Shown in pieces: positions 25,083 through 34,617 of a stretch of DNA of 64,000 nucleotides (positions are counted from its first letter, which is position 1; every line of letters begins with the position of its first letter). The stretch lies in the NCBI GenBank assembly GCA_000717735.1, contig JOBE01000019.1, forward strand, positions 1 to 64,000, given 5' to 3'. The position numbers and the translations under genes were made by a program. The DNA comes from Streptomyces griseoluteus (GTDB lineage Bacteria > Actinomycetota > Actinomycetes > Streptomycetales > Streptomycetaceae). The notes under the pieces were generated by a model. It ran no database searches. It saw only the letters and a list, made by a program, of their open reading frames with translations, and was not told where the DNA came from.

Positions 25083-26489
25083 ATGAACGCGAATCACCAC
25101 GAAACCAGCGGACCCTCCCGTAGCCAGCAGATCACCCTGCGCGGCCCGGCGGAACTGGCCGACGCCCTCCCGTTCATGCTGGGCTTCCACCCCACCGACT
25201 CCGTCGTCCTGGTCGCCCTCCACGGCGAGCGCGGCCGCTTCGGAGGCCGGGTCAGGCTCGGCATTCCCCGCTCGCCGGGCGAATGGGCGTCCACCGCCGA
25301 CCACCTCGCCGAATGCCTCGTCGAGGGAGGCGCCAGGAACGGCACGCGGCCGGACGGGATCGTCGTCTTCCTCTGCCAGGACCCCGAGGCGGGCGAAACG
25401 GGCCGCAGGGTCATGGAACGGCTGCGGCCCTTCGCCCAGCGGCTTCGTACCGCCTGCGGAGCCCTCGACATCCCCGTCTACGAGGCCCTGTGCCTCTCCG
25501 ACGGGCTCTACTTCTCCTACTGCTGCCCCGATGCCCGCTGCTGCCCGCCCGACGGCACGCCGCTCGCCCTCAGCGGTACGTCGGTCATGGCGGCGACCGC
25601 GGCGTACGCGGGAGTCCAGGTGCGGGGCTCACTGCGGGACATGGAAGGCAGGTTCAAGCCGTCCGGTGGCCCCGACGAGGAACGGCAGCGCGCCGCACTC
25701 GACGCGACCGCAGCCCAGATCGTCCCCCGGATCCTCGAAGACGCCGAAGGCAAGGAGCGGAAGGAGGTGCGGGAGACGACTCTGCACCTCGCCCGCGAGG
25801 TGCTCCGCCGGTTCGCCGACCCGGAGCGGCCGAGTCGGAAGAACGCGCGGGGCCCGGCGAACGCCGGACGGACCGTCGCGGGGACGGCCGCAGGCGACGC
25901 GGCCGACGACGCCCTGGTCGACACCGACGAGGCTGCCGCGCTGATCCTCGGTCTTCAGGACCGGGTCACCCGGGACCGCGCAGCCGAATGGATGGAGGGA
26001 TGGGAGGGTACCGCGGCCCTGCGGCTCTGGCGCGTCCTCGCCCGGCGCTGCGTCACCCCCTACCAGGAGCATGCCGCCGCACCCCTCACCCTCGCCGGCT
26101 GGACGGCCTGGTCCACCGGCGACGAGCCGACCGCCCGGGTCGCCCTCGGGCTCGCCCTCGACGCCGACCCCGAGTACGTCTTCGCCCGACTGCTCCACCA
26201 GGCCTGCAACGAAGGACTCGACCCCGAGTCGCTCCGATCCTGCCTGAGGACGGAGCGGGACGGCCGGACCGCCTCCGAACAGGCCGCCACCTCCGCGACC
26301 CGCCGGGTCCGCATGCGCACCGCCCGCCCGCAGAGCACCCGGCAGACCCTCCGGAAGCCCGGCCGCCGGACCCGCGGCGGGGCCGGCCGGCCGGCGGCCG
26401 GGGTGCGGCCCGGCGGGCCCGCGGCGGCCAAGCCGGGGAGCAAGACCCCGCGGCCCGGCGGACAGCGCGGCACGAGGAGTGGCCGATGA
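25083..26489 (+). CDS. DUF4192 family protein
   Basis: A 468-residue DUF4192 protein, an actinobacterial family without known function. The defining segment is QQITLRGPAELADALPFMLG then FHPTDSVVLVALHG (residues about 11-45), followed by VVFLCQDPE, an YSYCCPDARCCPPDGTPL-type cysteine cluster near 155-170, and AAWEGTAALRLWRVLARR-like helical repeats in the C-terminal third (residues 300-390). The last 60 residues are disordered and basic. ATG 25083 starts where the family starts. Two DnaA boxes lie directly upstream. Its stop overlaps an ATG at 26486, close to the next gene. Confidence 0.85.
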   Translation: MNANHHETSGPSRSQQITLRGPAELADALPFMLGFHPTDSVVLVALHGERGRFGGRVRLGIPRSPGEWASTADHLAECLVEGGARNGTRPDGIVVFLCQDPEAGETGRRVMERLRPFAQRLRTACGALDIPVYEALCLSDGLYFSYCCPDARCCPPDGTPLALSGTSVMAATAAYAGVQVRGSLRDMEGRFKPSGGPDEERQRAALDATAAQIVPRILEDAEGKERKEVRETTLHLAREVLRRFADPERPSRKNARGPANAGRTVAGTAAGDAADDALVDTDEAAALILGLQDRVTRDRAAEWMEGWEGTAALRLWRVLARRCVTPYQEHAAAPLTLAGWTAWSTGDEPTARVALGLALDADPEYVFARLLHQACNEGLDPESLRSCLRTERDGRTASEQAATSATRRVRMRTARPQSTRQTLRKPGRRTRGGAGRPAAGVRPGGPAAAKPGSKTPRPGGQRGTRSGR

Positions 26490-26604
26490 CGACCGTGACC
26501 CGGCCGCCCGCAGTCGCGTTCAGCTCTCTGGCGGAGTGGTCAGAGCCGTCCCGCCGACACATCGCCGGCCGCCCGGTTCGCACAGAGAGCACCCCGTACC
26601 CACC

Positions 26605-28695
26605 ATGGCCCTCAGCCCCGTCCCGGCCCCCGGCCGGCCCACCGGACATCCGCTCGGTCCCTCCTCCGGGCGCGCGGCAAGCACCGGCGTCGCCGGCACC
26701 GCGGTCGCGCCGCTGCGCGGGGCCCGCCCCGCGGAGCTCCCCTCGGTGCACGGTGCGCTCCTCTGTGTGGCCCTGCCCGCACTCGCCGTCTGCGCCGAGC
26801 ACGGCCAGCTCACCGGCGAGGAACCCGAGGGCGTGTACGCGGCGGGGCGGCGCCTCCTGTCCCGCTGTGTCCTCCGGGTCGCGGGGCGCGAACCCGTCGC
26901 CCTCCAGGGCCGCATGGCGGCCGCCGACCGCGCGGTGTTCCTCGGTGCCCTCCGCGTCCCGGGAGACTCGGGACCCGATCCCGGCCTCACCGTCGAACGC
27001 ACGCGGAGTGCCGACGGAGCCGAGCGGATCACCCTGCGCAGCGCCGCCGCCCGCCCTCTCCGGCTCCCCGTGGAAATCGCTCTGGGCACGGATCTCGCGG
27101 ACCTGGGCGCGGTGGCGTCCGGCCGGGCAGGACCCGAGATCACCGCGAGCGTCCACGGCACCGGCCTGCGCTGGACCGGCGACGGGCGATCCGTCGCCGT
27201 CACGGCCGACCCGCCCCCCACGGACTCCCTCGCGGCGGCCGGAGTACTGCGCTGGGAGGCGGAGCTCGCGCCCGGAGGCACGTTCACGGTCCGGCTCCGG
27301 GTCCACGACGACCCGGCCGCCCGTCCCGCCGCCGCCGGCGCGGGCACCGGACGCCCCGGCGGCCATCTCCTCGCCGACGCCCACGCCGAGGGCGACGACC
27401 CGCGCCCGGGCGAGCTGCTCCGTACGTCCGTCGAGGACCTCCGGGCCCTGCTCCAACGAGACCCGGCGCACCCGGCCGACGTACACCTCGCGGCAGGCGT
27501 CCCCTGGCGCTGTGGACCGGTCACCGCCGAGGCGCTCTGGGCGGCGCGCATGGTCCTTCCCCTCGGCAGCCGGCTCGCCGTCACCACCCTGCGCGCCCTC
27601 GGCCGTACCCAACTCTCCGGGGCGGGAACCGAGTCCGGACGCATCCCGGGGCCCCTCAGGGACGCGGGCCCGCACCTCCCGCCCCGCTGCACAGGCATCG
27701 AGGCCACCCTCGCCTTTCCGGTCGTGCTCGCCGAGGCCCGCCGGTGGGGACTGCCTCCGGCGGACCTGGAGGAACTGCTCCCCGTGGCGGAACGCAGCCT
27801 CGGCTGGCTCCGCCGGGCGGCCGGAGCGAACGGGAACGGCCTCGTGCCGGACCCGGGGCCCGCCGGACCCTGGCGGGCCGAGACACAGGCGCACGCGCAC
27901 CGCGCGGCGCTGCTCGGAGCGGATCTGCTCGACGCCTGCGGGCGGCCCGGGGGAGACGCGCTGCGGGACACCGCACGGACACTGCGCGAGCGCTTCCGGC
28001 GGGAGTTCTGGCTCGACGACCGTGCGGGGGGCCGCCCCGCCGTCGGCCGTGGACAGGACGGAAGGACCTGGCCCCACGTCGGCGGCTGGGCCGCGCACCT
28101 GCTCGACACCGGGCTGCTGGGAGGGGGTCGTTACGCGCAGGGCCTGCTGGACGGGGCGGAGACCGAACAGGTGGCGAGGCTCCTCGGGACCCCGGCCCTC
28201 GACTCCGGCTGGGGGCTGCGCGGCCTCGGCACCAAGGAGCCGGGGCACAACCCGTTCGGCCACCGGGCGGGCGCGGTGCGGGTGCACGAGACGGCGGTCG
28301 CCGTGGCCGGACTCTCGGCCGCGGGGCACGAGAAGGAGGCCGCCGCGCTGCTGCGCGGACTGCTCGACGCGGCGGAGGCCTTCGGTCACCGGCTGCCCGA
28401 GATGTACGCGGGGGAACAGCGCACGGCGGGCGGTCGCCCGGTACCGCACCCGGCCGCGTGCCGGCCGGCGGCCGTCGCCGCCGCCGGAGCCGTGCACGCG
28501 CTGCTCGCCCTCGCCGGCATCCGGCCCGACGCACCGGGCCGCTCCGTGTCGGCGCACCCCCTGCGGTCGGCACCGCTCGGCGCGATCCGGTTCTCGGGAC
28601 TCGTGGTCGCGGGCGAGCCGTTCGCCGTGCGGGTCGGCAGGCTCGGTCTCGGTATGGTCGAGGAGGCCGCGGAAGGCCTTCAACTGGGGGTGTGA
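26605..28695 (+). CDS. Glycogen debranching N-terminal-domain protein (amylo-alpha-1,6-glucosidase-like)
   Basis: A protein of about 696 residues. The first half is a beta-sandwich glycogen-debranching N-terminal domain (VHGALLCVALPALAVCAEHG, then RRLLSRCVLRVAGREPVAL). The second half is an (alpha/alpha)6 glucosidase-like toroid with GSRLAVTTLRALGRTQ, FPVVLAEARRWGLPP, GWGLRGLGTKEPGHNPF and a C-terminal MYAGEQ stretch. Actinobacterial members act on trehalose- or glycogen-derived glucans, but activity is not proven. The start is uncertain: ATG 26605 fits the domain start, while GTG 26479 would overlap the upstream stop. An ATG at 26486 with an ideal ribosome site opens a different frame, noted in the findings. 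Confidence 0.78.
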   Translation: MALSPVPAPGRPTGHPLGPSSGRAASTGVAGTAVAPLRGARPAELPSVHGALLCVALPALAVCAEHGQLTGEEPEGVYAAGRRLLSRCVLRVAGREPVALQGRMAAADRAVFLGALRVPGDSGPDPGLTVERTRSADGAERITLRSAAARPLRLPVEIALGTDLADLGAVASGRAGPEITASVHGTGLRWTGDGRSVAVTADPPPTDSLAAAGVLRWEAELAPGGTFTVRLRVHDDPAARPAAAGAGTGRPGGHLLADAHAEGDDPRPGELLRTSVEDLRALLQRDPAHPADVHLAAGVPWRCGPVTAEALWAARMVLPLGSRLAVTTLRALGRTQLSGAGTESGRIPGPLRDAGPHLPPRCTGIEATLAFPVVLAEARRWGLPPADLEELLPVAERSLGWLRRAAGANGNGLVPDPGPAGPWRAETQAHAHRAALLGADLLDACGRPGGDALRDTARTLRERFRREFWLDDRAGGRPAVGRGQDGRTWPHVGGWAAHLLDTGLLGGGRYAQGLLDGAETEQVARLLGTPALDSGWGLRGLGTKEPGHNPFGHRAGAVRVHETAVAVAGLSAAGHEKEAAALLRGLLDAAEAFGHRLPEMYAGEQRTAGGRPVPHPAACRPAAVAAAGAVHALLALAGIRPDAPGRSVSAHPLRSAPLGAIRFSGLVVAGEPFAVRVGRLGLGMVEEAAEGLQLGV

Positions 28696-28776
28696 CGCGG
28701 TGCCGGGCACGAACACGAGGGAAGCGTCGCGGCGACGAGGGGAAGTCGTCACGGATCCTTCCGAGGGGCGTGTTTA

Positions 28777-28798
28777 TCGTCAGGAAGACGACTATGAT
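28777..28798 (+). promoter_or_regulatory. Promoter with palindromic operator, NrtR gene
   Basis: An inverted repeat tcgtc-aggaa-gacga (28777-28791) sits between a -10 tatgat (28793-28798) and the -35 region. The -10 is 7 bases before the ATG, which predicts a leaderless message. Confidence 0.55.
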
Positions 28799-28804
28799 CG
28801 CGGC

Positions 28805-29683
28805 ATGCCTCCCTACGACCCGTCGGCCTTCCCGCCCTTCGCCGTCACCGTCGATCTGGTCGTGCTCACCGTGCGCAGACACGCACTCTGCACCTTGGTC
28901 GTACGGCGGGGAGAAGCGCCGTACCAGGGGCGCTGGGCGCTGCCCGGCGGCTTCGTGCGCGCGGACGAGGACCTCGGTGCCGCGGCGGCACGCGAACTGG
29001 TCGAGGAGACCGGGCTCTGTGCCCACGATCCGGCCGCCCCGTCGCCCGTACCCAGCAACGGCGCACACCTGGAGCAGCTGGCGACCTACGGCGCGCCCGA
29101 CCGCGACCCGCGCATGCGGGTCGTCAGCGTCGCGCACCTCGCGCTGGCCCCGGACCTTCCGGCGCCGAGGGCCGGTGGCGACGCGAACAGCGCCCGCTGG
29201 GCCCCGGTGGAGGAACTGCTCGCCGAGGACGCGATCGCCGGGGCGGCGTCGAGCCCCGCGTCGACCGCTGGCGCCGCGTCGACGGTCGGAACCGCGGAGG
29301 AGCCCGGGGCCGGCCTGGTCGCCGGAGCGGCCGATGACGCCGACAGCGAGGAGAAGGACGGGGGGCCGGGGGCGCTCGCCTTCGACCACGCCCGGATCCT
29401 CGCCGACGGGGTGGAGCGCGCTCGCTCGAAGATCGAGTACTCCTCCCTCGCCACGGCCTTCTGCCCGCCGGAGTTCACGGTGGGAGAGCTGCGGCGCGTC
29501 TACGAGGCCGTCTGGGGCGTGACCCTGGACCCGCGCAACTTCCACCGGAAGGTGACCGGCACGCCCGGCTTCCTCGTCCCGGCCGGCGGGACCACGACCC
29601 GTCAGGGCGGGCGCCCGGCCCAGCTCTTCAGGGCAGGTGGGGCCACTCTCCTCAACCCGCCGATGCTGCGCCCCGAGGTCTGA
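28805..29683 (+). CDS. NrtR-type regulator (Nudix domain + winged helix)
   Basis: A 292-residue protein. The N-terminal Nudix domain (residues about 10-120) has a complete Nudix box, GGFVRADEDLG then ARELVEETGL, and the typical opening AVTVDLVVLTV. The C-terminal part (about 200-290) has EFTVGELRRVYEAVWGVTLDPRNFHRKV, the winged helix of NrtR regulators, which bind ADP-ribose and control NAD biosynthesis. Many NrtR proteins have a degenerate Nudix box; this one is intact. A 50-residue Ala/Gly/Glu-rich insert (residues 145-190) separates the domains. No ribosome site precedes ATG 28805, fitting leaderless translation. Controlled genes are not visible nearby. Confidence 0.85.
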   Translation: MPPYDPSAFPPFAVTVDLVVLTVRRHALCTLVVRRGEAPYQGRWALPGGFVRADEDLGAAAARELVEETGLCAHDPAAPSPVPSNGAHLEQLATYGAPDRDPRMRVVSVAHLALAPDLPAPRAGGDANSARWAPVEELLAEDAIAGAASSPASTAGAASTVGTAEEPGAGLVAGAADDADSEEKDGGPGALAFDHARILADGVERARSKIEYSSLATAFCPPEFTVGELRRVYEAVWGVTLDPRNFHRKVTGTPGFLVPAGGTTTRQGGRPAQLFRAGGATLLNPPMLRPEV

Positions 29684-29804
29684 CGGGCCGCTACATCCGG
29701 CGTCCAGGGCGCCGACCCTGCGCTGAAAGTCCGAAATGTAGCGTTATCTTGCTGCGATAGCGCCGCCCTGCCGCGGAGCGGTGTCACCTACCGCGAGAGA
29801 AGCG

Positions 29805-31607
29805 ATGCTCCAGGCAATCGGACTGACCAGCATTCCCCGCCGCGATCGCCCGCCCGCCGTGGACGATCTGACCTTCGAGGCCCGACCGGGTGCCGTGACC
29901 GCGCTCCTCGGCTCCCGCGGCTCCGGCAAGACCACCGCACTCCGGCTCATGCTCGAACTCGAACCGGGCCGTGGGATCACCTACTTCCGGGGCCGGCCGC
30001 TGCACCGCATCGCCCACCCTCCCCGTGAGGTCGGCGTGCTCCTCGGCGACATCCCCGGGCATCCCTCCCGCACGCTCCGGGGGCAGCTGCGGATGCTCTG
30101 CGCCGCCACCGGGGTTCCCGCCTCACGAGCCGAGGAACTGACGAGGGCGGTGGGCCTCGCCGGCCTGGAGCGCCGGCGGATCGGCACCCTTCCGATCGGG
30201 GCCGACCGCAGACTCGGCGTCGCGTCGGCCCTGTTGGGCGCCCCTCACACCCTGCTCCTCGACGAGCCGGGCGCAGGACTCTCCGTACCCGAGAGCGCGT
30301 GGCTGTACGAGCTCCTGCGCGCGCACGCGGCCGAAGGGGGAACCGTGCTCTACGCCACGGAGGACCCCAAGGACGCGGCCCGCAACGCGGACCGGGTCGT
30401 CACGCTCGACGGCGGCCGGCTCGTCGCCGACCAGGACGTCGCCGAATTCGCCCGCACCCGGCTGCGTCCCCGGGTCGCCGTCCGCACCCCGCAGGCCGCG
30501 AGGCTCGCCGCGGCCGTGACCCAGGAGGCCAGGGCCGCCCGCCGCCCGGTCGAGGTGGTCGCCGAGGACGGGAACCGGCTGTCCGTCTACGGGAGCGACT
30601 GCGCCGCCGTCGGCGACACGGCGTTCCGCCACGGGGTCCCGATCCACCGGCTCGCCGCCGAGACCGGCGACAGCGGGCCCGTGCCGCGCACCCCGGAGAG
30701 CGGGAAACCCGGGGAGCGCCCTTCCGGATCGGCCTCCCCCGGCACCGCGCCGCCACCTGCCGACGGCGCGCCGTCCGCCGACGGGGCGCGTGAGACCTCG
30801 GCAGGGCGGCGGGCGGGTGGTGCCCGGCGGCCCGCCCGCTCGCCCCTGCGTCCGCTGCGGTACGAGATCCATCGGCTCCTGGGGGTGCCGTCCACCCCGC
30901 TCGTCGTGGCGGCCGTGCTGGTCGGTTCCGTGACGCTCGCCCTGCTCCTTGGGCGGGGCGGCCGGGCCGCGCTGCCCGCCGTGCTGGCGGGCTGGCCCGC
31001 GCTCTCCCCGCTGCCGCCCGCGGCGCTCGGGGCGGGACTCCTCGGGGCCTTCTCCTTCGGCGAGGAGTACCGCTATCCCGCGCTCACCACCGGCCGGGGG
31101 ACCGTGCCGCGCAGGCCCGGCCTGCTGCTCGCGAAGCTGGCCGTGGCCGCGGCCGTCGCCCTGCTGCTCGGAGCGGTCGTCGTCGTGATCGATCTGGAGG
31201 CCCTGCGGTTCGTGTACGGCAGCGAGTTGATCAACGTGCCGAAGAACTGGCCCACGCTCTGCGTAAGTTGGCTCGGCCTGCTCGTCGGATGCGCCTGGGC
31301 CGGGGTGCTCGGCGCCGGCGTCTTCCGGGCCGCGGCGGCCGGGGTGGCGGCGGTCCTCGCGGTGCCGGTGGCCTTCGTCCCGCTGCTGCAGAAGGTGCTG
31401 ACCGGACCTTCGGTGCGTTCGGCCGCCGGACTCCCCGGGCGGCTGCGCGAGTTCGCCGGCCCGCAGTGGTCACCGGCGGTGGACCGTTGGCTGGCAGGGG
31501 GGCTGCGGGTGATCGGGCAGCCCGCGGGAGTGGCTCTCTCGCTGACGTTGACCGGGTTGCTCTGCGCCTATGTGTTCACGGGCCTTCGCCGTAAGGCCCG
31601 TTGGTGA
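29805..31607 (+). CDS. ABC transporter with ATPase and permease fused, degenerate motifs
   Basis: A 600-residue fusion. Residues 1-220 are an ABC ATPase with Walker A GSRGSGKTT and Walker B TLLLDEP, but the signature reads LPIGADRRLG instead of LSGGQ, the switch histidine is missing (YATEDPKDA), and the Q-loop residue is not Gln (GVLLGDIPG). A Pro/Ala-rich linker (about 290-340) leads to about six membrane helices (residues 365-595), as in ABC-2 type permeases. Streptomycetes carry this gene beside hrdB. With so many altered catalytic positions, ATP hydrolysis may be impaired. ATG 29805 has a weak purine-rich site. Confidence 0.8.
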   Translation: MLQAIGLTSIPRRDRPPAVDDLTFEARPGAVTALLGSRGSGKTTALRLMLELEPGRGITYFRGRPLHRIAHPPREVGVLLGDIPGHPSRTLRGQLRMLCAATGVPASRAEELTRAVGLAGLERRRIGTLPIGADRRLGVASALLGAPHTLLLDEPGAGLSVPESAWLYELLRAHAAEGGTVLYATEDPKDAARNADRVVTLDGGRLVADQDVAEFARTRLRPRVAVRTPQAARLAAAVTQEARAARRPVEVVAEDGNRLSVYGSDCAAVGDTAFRHGVPIHRLAAETGDSGPVPRTPESGKPGERPSGSASPGTAPPPADGAPSADGARETSAGRRAGGARRPARSPLRPLRYEIHRLLGVPSTPLVVAAVLVGSVTLALLLGRGGRAALPAVLAGWPALSPLPPAALGAGLLGAFSFGEEYRYPALTTGRGTVPRRPGLLLAKLAVAAAVALLLGAVVVVIDLEALRFVYGSELINVPKNWPTLCVSWLGLLVGCAWAGVLGAGVFRAAAAGVAAVLAVPVAFVPLLQKVLTGPSVRSAAGLPGRLREFAGPQWSPAVDRWLAGGLRVIGQPAGVALSLTLTGLLCAYVFTGLRRKARW

Positions 31608-31669
31608 TCACTTGTGGACGACATTCTTCCGGTTCGCCGCCAACTTCCTTGAAAACCGCCCAGTATGTC

Positions 31670-31679
31670 CGATTAATCG
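31670..31679. promoter_or_regulatory. Palindrome upstream of the FadR-type regulator
   Basis: cgattaatcg is a perfect 10-bp AT-rich palindrome about 90 bases before the GntR gene, in a locally AT-rich stretch. It is a possible operator or promoter element, with no consensus known to me. Confidence 0.35.
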
Positions 31680-31767
31680 TCAATTGTGTAGGGGGTGCCG
31701 ATCACCCTTTCGTGTGCTTTTCACCAAAGACCTCAAGGGTCACGGAAGCAACGCCGACAAATGATGC

Positions 31768-32655
31768 GTGAGTACCCTTGCGCACACCATGATGACCGCC
31801 GCCCGCTCCGTCGACTCCGGCCTCGGCGCCCCGGGCGATCTCGACCGCTACCCCTACGCGGAGGCGCCCGCCGCCGGCCGCGTGGGCCCGCCCTCCTGGG
31901 AGGGGGTGGACACCGACCTGGGCCGCGTCGGTCGCCGGAGCACCGGCAACCGGGGTCGCGGTCTGCACGGGCAGCTCGTCCAGCAGCTCGGCCAGATGAT
32001 CGTCTCCGGTGACCTCGGAGCCGACCGACCGCTCGTCCCCGAGGAGATCGGCCAGCGGTTCGAGGTCTCCCGCACCGTCGTTCGCGAGTCGCTGCGCGTG
32101 CTGGAGGCCAAGGGGCTGGTCAGCGCCCGCCCGAACGTCGGCACCCGCGTCAGGCCCGTCAGTGACTGGAACCTCCTCGATCCCGACATCATCGAGTGGC
32201 GCGCCTTCGGTCCGCAGCGCGACGACCAGCGCCGCGAGCTGAACGAACTGCGCTGGACGATCGAGCCCCTGGCCGCCCGCCTCGCCGCGGGGCACGGTCG
32301 AGAGGACGTCCAGCAGCGTCTCGCGGACATGGTCGAGATCATGGGGCACGCGTTCGCCCAGGGCGACGGCATCACCTTCTCGCGCGCCGACACCGAGTTC
32401 CACTCGCTCCTCATCCAGCTCGCCGGCAACCGCATGCTGGAGCACCTCTCCGGCATCGTCGCCGCAGCGCTCCAGGTGTCCGGCGGCCCCGTCACGAGCT
32501 GTGACCGGCCGAGCGAGACCTGCGTCGGTCACCACGCCCGGATCGCGGACGCGCTCGCCGCGGGGGACGCGAACGCCGCCGAGACCGCCATGCGGCAGCT
32601 GCTGACGGTCCACCCCGAGGTGGAGCGCGTCGTCCCCGCCCCGCGCGAACACTGA
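31768..32655 (+). CDS. FadR/GntR-family transcriptional regulator
   Basis: A 295-residue GntR regulator of the FadR subfamily. After a flexible 65-residue N-terminus, the winged helix reads LVQQLGQMIVSGDLGADRPL, VPEEIGQRFEVSRTVVRESL and VLEAKGLVSARPNVGTRV (about 70-130). The FCD domain follows, with metal-type ligands in RADTEFHSLLIQLAGNRMLE and GHHARIADALAAGD. Such regulators usually sense sugar acids, amino acids or organic acids. GTG 31768 is the annotated-type start (VSTLAHTMMTAARSVDS). It lies between the ABC gene and hrdB, as in other streptomycetes, and has no adjacent metabolic operon to name its target. Confidence 0.88.
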   Translation: MSTLAHTMMTAARSVDSGLGAPGDLDRYPYAEAPAAGRVGPPSWEGVDTDLGRVGRRSTGNRGRGLHGQLVQQLGQMIVSGDLGADRPLVPEEIGQRFEVSRTVVRESLRVLEAKGLVSARPNVGTRVRPVSDWNLLDPDIIEWRAFGPQRDDQRRELNELRWTIEPLAARLAAGHGREDVQQRLADMVEIMGHAFAQGDGITFSRADTEFHSLLIQLAGNRMLEHLSGIVAAALQVSGGPVTSCDRPSETCVGHHARIADALAAGDANAAETAMRQLLTVHPEVERVVPAPREH

Positions 32656-33026
32656 CCCGCGGGCCGTGGGCGGGAGCGCGGAGGCGCGGACATCGCGCGC
32701 CGCCGGGTCCGAGCGGCACCCGGGGCTGGGTTCCCCGGGTGGCTCCAGGATTCCGGCGGCGCGAATGTACCCTTACGTACTCCTCTGGGCTGGTTCGTCG
32801 CACATGAGGTGTGACTCGGGCCACGAAGATTGGGCGTAACACTCCTCCGAGCCGTGCGATGACTTAAGAGGTGACCGCCGAGGAAGGAATACAGCAGCCG
32901 ATGGAGGCGCTGTGCAGTTCCCCGGTCCAGCCCGCGCCGTCGGCACATTCCCCGTCGACGGTCGTCGGCTCCAGCCCGATCCAGGGCGGGGCCGGAAGCC
33001 GTTTCCATCGTTCCGAGAGGTTGTTC
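32656..33026. other. hrdB leader and promoter region
   Basis: These 371 bases separate the GntR gene from hrdB. They hold the hrdB promoters, which I could not place with confidence. A frame in phase with hrdB stays open from GTG 32871 but lacks sigma-factor homology before 33027. Confidence 0.5.
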
Positions 33027-34574
33027 GTGTCGGCCAGCACATCCCGTACGCTCCCGCCGGAGATCGCCGAGTCCGAGTCTGTGATGGCGCTCATCGAGCG
33101 GGGAAAGGCTGATGGGCAGATCGCCGGCGATGACGTGCGTCGGGCCTTCGAGGCTGACCAGATTCCGCCAACCCAGTGGAAGAATGTTCTGCGCAGCCTC
33201 AATCAGATCCTCGAGGAAGAGGGTGTGACGCTGATGGTCAGTGCAGCGGAGTCGCCGAAGCGCGCCCGCAAGAGCGTCGCAGCGAAGAGCCCGGCCAAGC
33301 GCACCGCCACCAAGACCGTCACCGCCAGGACGACCGTGACGAAGAGCAGCGTCACGGCTGCCACGGCCTCCGCGGCCGAGGGCGCAGACCCGGCCGACGA
33401 GGCCGGATCCGCTGCCAAGAAGGCGGCTGCGAAGAAGACCGTCGCCAAGAAGGCGGTGGCGAAGAAGACCGTCGCCAAGAAGACGGCGGCCAAGAAGGCC
33501 ACGTCCAAGAAGGACGCCGACGACCTCGCCGAGGGCGAAGAGCTGCTCGAGGACGTCGCGCCCGGCAAGGGCGAGGAAGAAGAGACCGAGGGCGAGAGCA
33601 AGGGCTTCGTCCTGTCCGACGAGGACGAGGACGACGCTCCGGCGCAGCAGGTCGCCGTCGCCGGTGCCACCGCCGACCCGGTCAAGGACTACCTGAAGCA
33701 GATCGGCAAGGTCCCCCTCCTCAACGCCGAGCAGGAGGTCGAGCTCGCCAAGCGCATCGAGGCCGGCCTGTTCGCGGAGGACAAGCTCGCGAACTCGGAC
33801 AAGCTCGCGCCGAAGCTCAAGCGTGAGCTGGAGATCATCGCCGAGGACGGCCGCCGGGCCAAGAACCACCTCCTGGAGGCCAACCTCCGACTGGTGGTCT
33901 CGCTGGCCAAGCGCTACACCGGCCGCGGCATGCTCTTCCTGGACCTGATCCAGGAGGGCAACCTGGGTCTGATCCGTGCCGTCGAGAAGTTCGACTACAC
34001 CAAGGGCTACAAGTTCTCCACGTACGCCACCTGGTGGATCCGTCAGGCGATCACCCGCGCCATGGCCGACCAGGCCCGCACCATCCGTATCCCGGTGCAC
34101 ATGGTCGAGGTCATCAACAAGCTCGCGCGTGTGCAGCGTCAGATGCTCCAGGACCTGGGCCGTGAGCCCACTCCGGAGGAGCTGGCCAAGGAACTCGACA
34201 TGACCCCTGAGAAGGTCATCGAGGTCCAGAAGTACGGCCGTGAGCCGATCTCCCTCCACACCCCGCTGGGTGAGGACGGCGACAGCGAGTTCGGCGACCT
34301 GATCGAGGACTCCGAGGCGGTCGTTCCGGCCGACGCGGTGAGCTTCACGCTCCTCCAGGAGCAGCTGCACTCCGTGCTCGACACGCTCTCCGAGCGTGAG
34401 GCCGGCGTCGTCTCGATGCGCTTCGGTCTCACCGACGGCCAGCCGAAGACGCTGGACGAGATCGGCAAGGTCTACGGCGTGACCCGTGAGCGGATCCGTC
34501 AGATCGAGTCGAAGACGATGTCGAAGCTGCGTCACCCGTCGCGATCCCAGGTGCTTCGCGACTACCTCGACTGA
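33027..34574 (+). CDS. hrdB: Principal RNA polymerase sigma factor HrdB
   Basis: A 515-residue group 1 sigma-70 factor. The start GTG 33027 follows GAGAGG and gives [16 protein letters not shown], the known HrdB N-terminus. Residues about 127-168 are a Lys/Ala repeat resembling histone H1 tails. Region 1.2 starts [16 protein letters not shown] (about 217), and region 2 has [36 protein letters not shown] and [11 protein letters not shown] (about 285-340). Region 4 has [20 protein letters not shown] (about 476-495), for -35 recognition. It directs transcription of most housekeeping genes. A strong hairpin follows the gene. Confidence 0.98.
   Translation: MSASTSRTLPPEIAESESVMALIERGKADGQIAGDDVRRAFEADQIPPTQWKNVLRSLNQILEEEGVTLMVSAAESPKRARKSVAAKSPAKRTATKTVTARTTVTKSSVTAATASAAEGADPADEAGSAAKKAAAKKTVAKKAVAKKTVAKKTAAKKATSKKDADDLAEGEELLEDVAPGKGEEEETEGESKGFVLSDEDEDDAPAQQVAVAGATADPVKDYLKQIGKVPLLNAEQEVELAKRIEAGLFAEDKLANSDKLAPKLKRELEIIAEDGRRAKNHLLEANLRLVVSLAKRYTGRGMLFLDLIQEGNLGLIRAVEKFDYTKGYKFSTYATWWIRQAITRAMADQARTIRIPVHMVEVINKLARVQRQMLQDLGREPTPEELAKELDMTPEKVIEVQKYGREPISLHTPLGEDGDSEFGDLIEDSEAVVPADAVSFTLLQEQLHSVLDTLSEREAGVVSMRFGLTDGQPKTLDEIGKVYGVTRERIRQIESKTMSKLRHPSRSQVLRDYLD
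33414..33515. repeat. Degenerate Lys/Ala-coding repeat within hrdB
   Basis: Repeated blocks such as gcgaagaagaccgtcgccaa occur about 36 bases apart and encode AAKK/VAKK units. The region is in frame and likely changes length among strains. Confidence 0.75.
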
Positions 34575-34617
34575 TCCGTACGAGCCGCGGAGACGTGGCG
34601 CGGAGCAGTACGCGGAA

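Noticed and set aside
32871..33026. A 52-residue upstream extension of HrdB
   Set aside because: It has no sigma-factor homology, and GTG 33027 with GAGAGG gives the known HrdB N-terminus.
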